Positions 1 through 5,048 of a stretch of 5,048 nt of DNA are shown in pieces. The stretch's first letter is position 1. Each line of letters starts with the position of its first letter. This stretch comes from an uncultured Hymenobacter sp. (GTDB lineage Bacteria; Bacteroidota; Bacteroidia; Cytophagales; Hymenobacteraceae), in contig CALMOO010000130.1 in the NCBI GenBank assembly GCA_937871705.1, positions 438 to 5,485 on the forward strand, in the 5' to 3' direction. A program made the position numbers and the translations under genes. The notes below the pieces were generated by a model. The model had not been told where the DNA came from, made no database searches, and saw only the letters and a program-made list of their open reading frames with translations.

Positions 1-482
1 CGCTCCAAGTAGCTGGTAGCCATCAGACCTTGGGCCAGCAGCCGGACGCGGCGGCAGCCCAGCTGGCCAGCAACGGGGGGCGGAAAACCCCGACTGACCA
101 ACACCCAAATTTGCCGCAAGTAGCGCCCGCTACGACGGTAGCGCCCGCCACCCGCGACAAAGTAGCGTCTCCTACCCTGGCGCTGGCCGCCAACCCAAAT
201 AAGGCTGATGCCACGCCAGAAATTATTGAAGTGGACGTGCGGCGCGGCCCTGAAGCTAGCCGCCCTGCCAGCCCGGTAGCCCCGGCCGTGGTGGCCGTGG
301 CCGACGTGGCCCCTACCCCCCCTCGCCGGCCGCGCCTGCGGCTGGGTGGCCTGCTCCGCCAGGCCGACCACCTCGTGCACGGCGAGGGCGTGAACCTGGC
401 CGAAGCTACGGGCCTGCCCGAAGCTGTGACCCTGCAAGCTCGCCTGGGCGGCCGCTTGGTTTCCAAAACCATTCAATTGTAA
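1..482 (+). CDS. Partial hypothetical protein, C-terminal part (Pro/Ala-rich tail)
   Basis: The frame beginning at base 3 is open from the window edge to the TAA at 480-482, giving 159 visible codons. The start lies upstream, so the internal TTG at 30 should not be taken as the start. The first ~115 visible residues are low complexity and rich in Pro, Ala, Val and Thr, with VAPAT-type repeats, which suggests a flexible linker. The last ~45 residues look more ordered (RLGGLLRQADHLVHGEGVNL, then a stretch ending in VSKTIQL). No catalytic motif or membrane segment is visible. The gene is followed by a same-strand outer-membrane barrel gene after 105 bp. In Bacteroidota, membrane-anchored anti-sigma-like proteins with long periplasmic tails often precede such barrels. 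That role is inference from context only, because the diagnostic N-terminus is missing. The reading frame is quite certain and the function is unknown. Confidence 0.75.
   Translation, partial: LQVAGSHQTLGQQPDAAAAQLASNGGRKTPTDQHPNLPQVAPATTVAPATRDKVASPTLALAANPNKADATPEIIEVDVRRGPEASRPASPVAPAVVAVADVAPTPPRRPRLRLGGLLRQADHLVHGEGVNLAEATGLPEAVTLQARLGGRLVSKTIQL
120..148 (+). repeat. Short tandem repeat coding VAPAT units
   Basis: The 11-mer GTAGCGCCCGC occurs at 120-130 and again at 138-148, an 18-bp (six-codon) period encoding VAPATT then VAPATR. A degraded third unit (GTAGCG, VASPT) begins at 162. The period is in frame, so the repeat extends the Pro/Ala linker without breaking the gene. It probably arose by local duplication in a low-constraint linker. 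Confidence 0.6.
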
Positions 483-587
483 CCCCGGAGGTTACTTCTC
501 ATCTCAAGGTTTTCTCTTTCATACAAGTACCCCGCCACCCTACGGAGTACTCTTCCTTTCTACGTCCTTTTTCAACGCCTTACTCCC
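483..587 (+). other. Pyrimidine-rich intergenic leader before the barrel gene
   Basis: This 105-bp gap separates the two plus-strand genes. From about 495 to 587 it is roughly three quarters pyrimidine and contains no TTTG, so neither half of the Bacteroidota consensus promoter (TTTG at -33, TAnnTTTG at -7) is present. No Shine-Dalgarno sequence precedes the ATG at 588, as expected for Bacteroidota, whose ribosomes mostly do not use that pairing. Either the barrel gene is read through from the upstream gene or its promoter departs from consensus. Confidence 0.4.
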
Positions 588-1724
588 ATGAAACCCACTC
601 TTTTCTCTGCGCTTTCCGTGGCCCTGCTGGCTGCTACTGTTGCCACCACTCAGGCCCGCGCCCTACCCCCTCCGCCTACCGATACCATCGTGGTGCGCCT
701 GCCCAACCGGGCCATCATGACGCTGGTGGTGCGCGATGCCCAGCAGCTGCGCCAGCTGCCGCAGTACCACCTCGACTCGCTGGTGGCGCGGCTTGGCGGC
801 TACATCAAGCGCGCCGATGACGCCGCCAAAACGGCAACTACCGACCGCGTGACCACGCAGTTTTTCCCCAACCAAGATGCGCCTGGCCAGAACCTGCCGG
901 AGGAAATTCGCATCACGACGCACAAGAACAAAGCGCAGCCGGGCGCGAGCACCAACCGCGTGGATGTGGCGCTGGACAAGGCTTTTGGCTTGCACATGAG
1001 AATAGATGAGAATGGCAAAAAAGTTTATTCTACTGGTAGCAGCGAAACCCGCCAAGCTCGCCGCGACTCGATGCGCGCCGACCGCCACGAGCGCAAGTCG
1101 TCTTCTACCGATTTCATCTTTGACGTTGGCTTGAACGCGCTGGTAAACAAGGCCACTTACCTCAGCCCCACCGGCCAGCCCGAAGCCATCAACCTGCGCC
1201 CTGAGGGCTCGCGCTACGTCAATCTTGGCCTCAACTATAAGCAGCGCCTGGGCGGCAAGCGCAGTCCGCTGTATATAGTCGGTGGGCCGGAGTTTGCCTT
1301 CAACAACTACATGCTCGACGGCAACTACAAGTGGGTGAACCAGAACGGCCGCACCGACGTGGTGCCCGAAACCAACGGCCGCCAGTACCAGAAAACCAAG
1401 CTGGCTACTTCTACCCTCACCGTGCCGCTGATGCTGCAGCTCAACACGCACGGCAGCAGCCGTTTCCACTTCGGCGCGGGCGGCTTTGTGGGCTACCGCC
1501 TCGCCAGCTGGACCAAGCTGAAGTATTACGAAGAAGGCACCACCTACAAAGACAAAGACCACGGCTCGTACAACCTCACCGACTGGCAGTATGGCCTGCA
1601 AGGCGTGATAGGCTTCCGGTCGCTGACTTTCTTTGCCAAGTACAATCTCAACGACCTGTTCCGCAGCGGCCAGGGCCCCCAGGCCCAAACCCTGAGCTTC
1701 GGCCTGCGGATTCTGGGCAACTAA
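588..1724 (+). CDS. Outer-membrane beta-barrel protein
   Basis: This is a complete 378-residue protein. Residues 1-25 form a clear Sec signal peptide: a Lys at position 2, a hydrophobic core (VALLAATVA) and an ARA cleavage site before LPPPP. The ATG at 588 is the start that supplies this signal. Residues ~26-170 are a soluble-looking periplasmic region ending in a charged Arg-rich segment (around 154-172). From ~174 to 378 the chain alternates polar and hydrophobic residues in successive strands: FIFDVGLNAL, YVNLGLNYKQRL, LYIVGGPEFAF, STLTVPLMLQL, FHFGAGGFVGYRLAS, WQYGLQGVIGF, LTFFAKYNL and a last strand TLSFGLRIL. This fits a small barrel of about eight strands of the kind annotated in Bacteroidota as outer membrane beta-barrel protein (PorT-like group). 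It probably sits in the outer membrane; its substrate or partner is unknown. The same-strand upstream gene may be co-transcribed. The gene ends at the stem-loop at 1727-1758. The fold class is fairly sure, the precise function is not. Confidence 0.85.
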   Translation: MKPTLFSALSVALLAATVATTQARALPPPPTDTIVVRLPNRAIMTLVVRDAQQLRQLPQYHLDSLVARLGGYIKRADDAAKTATTDRVTTQFFPNQDAPGQNLPEEIRITTHKNKAQPGASTNRVDVALDKAFGLHMRIDENGKKVYSTGSSETRQARRDSMRADRHERKSSSTDFIFDVGLNALVNKATYLSPTGQPEAINLRPEGSRYVNLGLNYKQRLGGKRSPLYIVGGPEFAFNNYMLDGNYKWVNQNGRTDVVPETNGRQYQKTKLATSTLTVPLMLQLNTHGSSRFHFGAGGFVGYRLASWTKLKYYEEGTTYKDKDHGSYNLTDWQYGLQGVIGFRSLTFFAKYNLNDLFRSGQGPQAQTLSFGLRILGN

Positions 1725-1726
1725 GC

Positions 1727-1758
1727 AAGTAGCGCGAAGCTTCCGCTTCGCGCTACTT
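1727..1758. terminator. Perfect stem-loop between convergent genes, probable bidirectional terminator
   Basis: AAGTAGCGCGAAGC (1727-1740) and its exact reverse complement (1745-1758) form a 14-bp stem with no mismatch around a TTCC loop. It starts two bases after the stop of the barrel gene and takes in two bases of the methyltransferase stop codon (1757-1759, minus), so it would cap both transcripts. Neither side has a U-tract, so classic intrinsic termination is not fully met. It could also be a copy of a dispersed palindromic repeat that serves as a transcript end. Confidence 0.6.
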
Positions 1759-2524
1759 ATACGTTTCGAAAGAAATTATCCAGTAAAATCGCGGCCGATA
1801 CGGCCACGTTCAGGCTTTCGGCCCTACCCCCTGGGCCGTGCGGAATGTGCAGCCGGCGCGTGAGCTGCGCCGCCACGTCGGGGCTGAGGCCGTGCGACTC
1901 GCTGCCCATCACGAGCACGCCCGTTGGCTGCAAATGCAGCTTATGCACGTTGTCGCCTTCGAGGTCGGCGCCGAAAGCTTCTACGTCTTTGGGCAGCGAG
2001 GCCAGCCAGGCGGCTAGGTCGCGGCCCGGCCACACGGGCACCCGGCCAAAGGCGCCCATGCTGGCGGCCACGGCTTTGGGGTTGAAGGGGTCAGCGCAAT
2101 TCTCAGACAAGACGAGGCCGGGCAGGCCGTACCAATCGGCCAGCCGCCAGAGTGTGCCTAGGTTGCCGGGGTCGGCCACGTTGTCGAGGGCCAGCACAAG
2201 GCGAGTCGTGGGCATCGAGGGGGGGAGGGAAATTTCGGCGGGCCGCCGTACTACCGCGATAGCCGCGGCGTTGGTCTGGAGCGTACCGAGCTGGGTCAGC
2301 TCATCTTCCGAAGCCAGGCTGAGGGGCAGGCCGGGCGGCAGGGGGCCGGCGGCCGCCAGCTGGTCGGCAAAGGCGGGGGTAGCGAGCAAGTGCTCGATAA
2401 CCAGGCCCGAGCCGAGCAGTTCTAGCACGCTTTTAGCTCCTTCGACCAGGAAGGCGGCGTGGCGCTGCCGATATTTGCGCTGATGCAGCGCCCGGACGTA
2501 TTTGGCGAGGGCTTTAGAAACCAT
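1757..2524 (-). CDS. TrmH/SpoU-family RNA 2'-O-methyltransferase
   Basis: This 255-residue protein has the length and layout usual for the family. The N-terminus (~1-95) resembles the SpoU substrate-binding domain (KYRQRHAAFLVEGAKSVLEL). The catalytic SPOUT domain (~107-253) carries all three signature motifs. Motif 1 is DNVADPGNLGTLWR (114-127), with the conserved Asn121 and Arg127. Motif 2 is VLVMGSESHGL (203-213), with Glu209. Motif 3 runs from IPHG (227) through ESLNVAVSAAIL (236-247), with the Ser-Leu-Asn core. Family members form a trefoil-knot dimer that binds S-adenosylmethionine and methylate a ribose 2'-hydroxyl in rRNA or tRNA; the exact RNA target cannot be read from the sequence. 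The ATG at 2522-2524 fits, because MVSKALAKYVRALHQRKYR starts where family members normally start. Its stop falls in the shared stem-loop. Its start overlaps that of the divergent tamL by one base. No key residue is missing. Confidence 0.93.
   Translation of the reverse strand: MVSKALAKYVRALHQRKYRQRHAAFLVEGAKSVLELLGSGLVIEHLLATPAFADQLAAAGPLPPGLPLSLASEDELTQLGTLQTNAAAIAVVRRPAEISLPPSMPTTRLVLALDNVADPGNLGTLWRLADWYGLPGLVLSENCADPFNPKAVAASMGAFGRVPVWPGRDLAAWLASLPKDVEAFGADLEGDNVHKLHLQPTGVLVMGSESHGLSPDVAAQLTRRLHIPHGPGGRAESLNVAVSAAILLDNFFRNV
2474..2504 (+). promoter_or_regulatory. Possible weak promoter for tamL inside the methyltransferase gene
   Basis: TTTG at 2474-2477 is followed after 19 bp by CGTATTTG at 2497-2504. 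This resembles the Bacteroidota pair TTTG / TAnnTTTG, but the second box has CG in place of the initial TA. A start of transcription near 2510 would leave a leader of about 14 nt before the TTG at 2524. The site lies in methyltransferase coding sequence, as it must given the overlapping starts. The assignment is weak. Confidence 0.22.
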
Positions 2525-5048
2525 TGGAGAAAGTACGCAAACTTACGCTAGCCTACGGGCTCGGCCTGCTGGCACTGGCGCTCGGGCTGGCGGTGGGGTG
2601 CTCGCCCCTGCGCTTGTTGAACCCTAATCAGCGGCTGCTCACGGAGGTAGAAGTAGAAAGCAACAACCTAACCCAGGCCCAGCAGGAGCGCTTGCTGACG
2701 CTGGTGCAGCAAAAGCCCAACCACGACCTGCCCATTCCGCGGCTGGCGGTGTACCAGTTCGGCCACTCGTTCTACGACTCGGCGCGCATTCGGCGTAAGC
2801 TCGAAGGCATCAGAACAAAGTACACGGGCGAGCTACAGGCCGCCGGCACCGACTCCGGTAAGATTGGCAAGCTGAGCGCCCGCCGCGACCGCCGCCTGGC
2901 GCGCAAGCAAACCGCCCTGGAAAAAGGCAACGCCATTATGCGCCTGGGCGAGCCGCCCGTTATCTACGACCCCGACCTGAGCCGGCGCACCGTTGACCAG
3001 CTGGCCACCTACCTGCGCTCGCAAGGCTACTTCCGGGCGCACGTGACGTACACCGACTCGGCCCGCTCGAAGCGCAGTCTGGTCGATGGCGCGCTGCGCC
3101 TGATGGGCTTGCGGCACCGGCCGGTGCACGCCGTGCCGCTGCGCGACTCGGCTGGCCAGCGCGTGCACCGGCGCGTCACGGTAACGTACCAAGTGCAGGA
3201 AGGCGCCGGTTTCACGCTGAGCCGTTTTACGCGCAGCATTCCCGACTCGGGGGTAGCGCAGGTGGTGGCCGCCAACCAAAAGGGTAGCCTGCTGCACCCC
3301 GGCGATGCTTATAACGAAGACCTTATCGGCCAGGAGCGGCAGCGCCTCGAAGGTGTGCTCAAGAACGCCGGCTACTACGATTTTCGGTCGCAGTTTATTA
3401 CGCTGGAGGCCGACACCAGCTTCGAGAAAGCGCAGGTGCGCCTGCGCCTGCTCGTGGCCAGCCCACCCGGCGGGCACCGCCGCTACCGCCTGCGCCAGGT
3501 AACGATGATAGCCGACGCCAACCAATCTCGCGTGCTGCGCGGCCTCACCGGCGACACTACCCGTGCCCAGCGCCGCCGCTCGCGAGCCAGCCGCACGGTG
3601 CCGGCTGACTCGACCGGCACCATTGGACGCATCTCGACGGCCAACATGCCGGCGGGCGTCACGTCGGCGGCCGTCAACGATTCGCTCACGGCCCGGCGCC
3701 GGGGCAGGGCCCGCCTTACCCCCCGCGACACCGTGCGGCTCGACTCCGTGGCGTTTGCCAGCCGCGGCATCATGGCTATTAACCCCCGCATCCTGGCCCG
3801 GCAGATAACCATTCGCCCCGGCCAGCTCTACAACCTCAATCGCACCCAGCGCACGACTCGCCAGCTGTCGAGCCTCGACATGTTTCGGTTTAACAACGTG
3901 GCTTACACTAAGCTGGGCGCGCCGGTAGGTAACCAGCTCGATACCCTGGCTACTCACGCCCCGGCCACCGACTACTACCTCGATGCCCTGGTGTCGGCCT
4001 CGCCCAGCCCGAGATTTTCCGAAACCACCGAATTTGGCGGCACCTACGTGGCCGACCGGCCTGGCCCCTTTATCAACCTGCGCCTGAAGTGGCGCAACCC
4101 CTTTCACGGGGCCGAGGTGCTGGAGCTGAGCGGCCGCGTCGGCTTCGAAGGGCAGTACGCGCGGCTGGGGGAAAGTGATAATACGCCCCCCCAATACGTG
4201 GTGCAGTACGGCCTGACGGCGGCGCTGCTGGTGCCTAGGTTTGTAGCGCCATTCGGTTTGGGAAATTTCCTGCGCAACTACCAGCCGCGCACCCGCTTCT
4301 CGCTGTCCGACACGTACTCTTCGACGCCCTACTACACCCGCACCAACGCCGAGTTCACGTTTGACTATCTCTGGCAAACCTCGGCGGTTCATCAATATAT
4401 TTTTACGCCCGTCGATATTGCGCTGGTCAGCACGCCCCGCGTGGAGGTCGCTTATCGCGACAGCCTGGAGGCGTACCGGCGGCGCGGCAGTCCCCTCTAT
4501 CAGTCGTTCAGGCCTATTTATGAGCCGAGCTTCAGCTTCACGTCGATTTACAATACGAATGATATCAACCAGACGCACAGTGCGCGGTACTTGCGTGTGT
4601 TTCTGGAAGTTGGGGGCCTTACCCGCGACTTGTACCGCCACAAAGACTGGTTTGAGAAGTCGGGCGAGCAAGTGTATGACTTTGCTAAAATCTCGGTTGA
4701 TTACCGGCGCTACTACAAGCTTTCGCCCCAGACTTACCTGGCCTGGCGCCTCAACGGGGGGGTAGCGCACGCCCTAACCACCACCGCCGACACCACCGGC
4801 CGCGACAAGCTGCCCGCCGTCAACCGCTACCTCATCCCCTACGACAAGTACTTTTTTGCGGGTGGCTCAAACAGCGTGCGGGCCTGGCAGCCGCGCCGAT
4901 TGGGCACCGGCGCCTACGCCACCCGGTTTGCCAGCGGCGAGCGCGACTACATCACGGAGCAGCCCGGCGAGCTGCTGCTTGAAGGCTCGGTAGAGTACCG
5001 CTTTCCGGTTGATTCGTTTGTAAAGGGCGCGTTGTTCACGGATTTTGG
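2524..5048 (+). CDS. tamL: TamL: BamA/TamA-family (Omp85) outer-membrane lipoprotein, 3' end outside window
   Basis: The frame is open from a TTG at 2524 for 841 codons to the window edge, so the 3' end is missing. An in-frame TAG at 2515 and the lack of an in-frame ATG before residue 139 make TTG 2524 the only start that keeps the signal peptide. Residues 1-25 are a lipoprotein signal (basic KVRK, hydrophobic core) ending in AVGC, with Cys26 as the lipidation site. Residues ~36-90 (TEVEVESNN to KPNHDLPIPRLAVYQF), ~150-180, ~215-340 and ~407-470 look like POTRA-type periplasmic modules, for example LEGVLKNAGYYDF and ARQITIRPGQLYNLNRTQRT. The Omp85 barrel begins near 500 (ETTEFGGTYVADR). It includes the loop-6 signature GGSNSVRAWQPRRLG with Arg786, where the Gly of VRG(F/Y) is replaced by Ala. 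Residues 343-406 are an Arg/Ser/Thr-rich insertion. TamL is the lipoprotein form of TamA known in Bacteroidota; it is thought to work with TamB in envelope assembly, and tamB may follow downstream (inference). Confidence 0.88.
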   Translation, partial: MEKVRKLTLAYGLGLLALALGLAVGCSPLRLLNPNQRLLTEVEVESNNLTQAQQERLLTLVQQKPNHDLPIPRLAVYQFGHSFYDSARIRRKLEGIRTKYTGELQAAGTDSGKIGKLSARRDRRLARKQTALEKGNAIMRLGEPPVIYDPDLSRRTVDQLATYLRSQGYFRAHVTYTDSARSKRSLVDGALRLMGLRHRPVHAVPLRDSAGQRVHRRVTVTYQVQEGAGFTLSRFTRSIPDSGVAQVVAANQKGSLLHPGDAYNEDLIGQERQRLEGVLKNAGYYDFRSQFITLEADTSFEKAQVRLRLLVASPPGGHRRYRLRQVTMIADANQSRVLRGLTGDTTRAQRRRSRASRTVPADSTGTIGRISTANMPAGVTSAAVNDSLTARRRGRARLTPRDTVRLDSVAFASRGIMAINPRILARQITIRPGQLYNLNRTQRTTRQLSSLDMFRFNNVAYTKLGAPVGNQLDTLATHAPATDYYLDALVSASPSPRFSETTEFGGTYVADRPGPFINLRLKWRNPFHGAEVLELSGRVGFEGQYARLGESDNTPPQYVVQYGLTAALLVPRFVAPFGLGNFLRNYQPRTRFSLSDTYSSTPYYTRTNAEFTFDYLWQTSAVHQYIFTPVDIALVSTPRVEVAYRDSLEAYRRRGSPLYQSFRPIYEPSFSFTSIYNTNDINQTHSARYLRVFLEVGGLTRDLYRHKDWFEKSGEQVYDFAKISVDYRRYYKLSPQTYLAWRLNGGVAHALTTTADTTGRDKLPAVNRYLIPYDKYFFAGGSNSVRAWQPRRLGTGAYATRFASGERDYITEQPGELLLEGSVEYRFPVDSFVKGALFTDF
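2538..2545 (-). promoter_or_regulatory. Candidate -7 promoter element for the methyltransferase gene
   Basis: Read on the minus strand these bases are TAAGTTTG, an exact match to the Bacteroidota -7 consensus TAnnTTTG. The element ends 13 bases before the ATG, implying a leader of only about 7-10 nt. I found no matching TTTG box at the expected -33 distance (about 2563-2570). The element lies within the codons for the TamL signal peptide, which agrees with the head-to-head overlap of the two genes. Confidence 0.35.

Noticed and set aside
30..32. TTG as the start of the first gene
   Set aside because: The frame is open to the window edge upstream of it, and the sequence here is linker-like with no signal peptide, so the true start is almost certainly outside the window.
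480..494. TAACC-CCGGA-GGTTA inverted repeat at the stop of the first gene
   Set aside because: The stem is only 5 bp with no U-tract, too weak to call a terminator.
663..1688. A 341-codon open frame on the minus strand opposite the barrel gene
   Set aside because: It is low-complexity Ala/Val/His/Arg-rich sequence, fully covered by a gene with a signal peptide and beta strands on the plus strand.
1331..1732. A 133-codon plus-strand open frame overlapping the barrel gene in another frame
   Set aside because: It is rich in Arg, Pro, Gln and Ala with no signal or domain, and is explained as a frame shadow of the barrel gene.
1845..2483. A 212-codon plus-strand open frame opposite the methyltransferase
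   Set aside because: It is Ser/Arg-rich with no domain, and the minus strand carries all three SPOUT motifs in order.
2833..4770. A 645-codon open frame on the minus strand opposite tamL
   Set aside because: It lies wholly within a well-supported Omp85 gene. Its translation is rich in His, Arg, Val, Gly and Ala with no recognisable domain, as expected for the antisense of GC-rich codons.

Overview
The window looks like a high-GC member of the Bacteroidota, most likely Hymenobacter or a close relative. The evidence is a lipoprotein-type Omp85 protein (TamL, a Bacteroidota variant of TamA), a TrmH-family methyltransferase of the form usual in that phylum, the absence of Shine-Dalgarno sequences before the starts, a match to the Bacteroidota -7 promoter element TAnnTTTG, and strong GC-rich codon use. 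The genus is inferred from overall sequence style and was not tested by alignment.

Layout: (1) Bases 1-482 carry the 3' end of a plus-strand gene that begins outside the window. Its visible part is a Pro/Ala/Val-rich tail and a more ordered C-terminus. (2) A 105-bp pyrimidine-rich gap leads to a complete plus-strand gene (588-1724) for a secreted outer-membrane beta-barrel protein. (3) A perfect 14-bp stem-loop (1727-1758) fills the 32-bp gap to a convergent minus-strand gene. (4) That gene (1757-2524, minus) encodes a complete TrmH/SpoU-family RNA 2'-O-methyltransferase. (5) From 2524 to the end of the window runs a large plus-strand gene, cut off at the 3' side, for a BamA/TamA-family outer-membrane lipoprotein (TamL). 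It is open for 841 codons.

Genes and functions: the first two genes may form a cell-surface unit (a tail protein plus a barrel), but only the barrel is well supported. TamL would work in the outer membrane on assembly or transport with an inner-membrane TamB-type partner, which is often encoded next to it and may lie beyond the right edge. The methyltransferase acts on RNA and probably has no mechanistic link to TamL, but the two genes are physically locked together: their divergent start codons share one base (2524), so each gene's promoter must lie inside the other's coding sequence.

No tRNA, rRNA, CRISPR array, insertion sequence or integrase is visible. No stretch longer than 300 bases lacks a gene. 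I found no clear novel system. The most unusual points are the overlapping divergent starts, the perfect palindrome shared by two convergent gene ends, over-represented short words (CTACCCCC and GTAGCGC), and an Arg-rich insertion in TamL.
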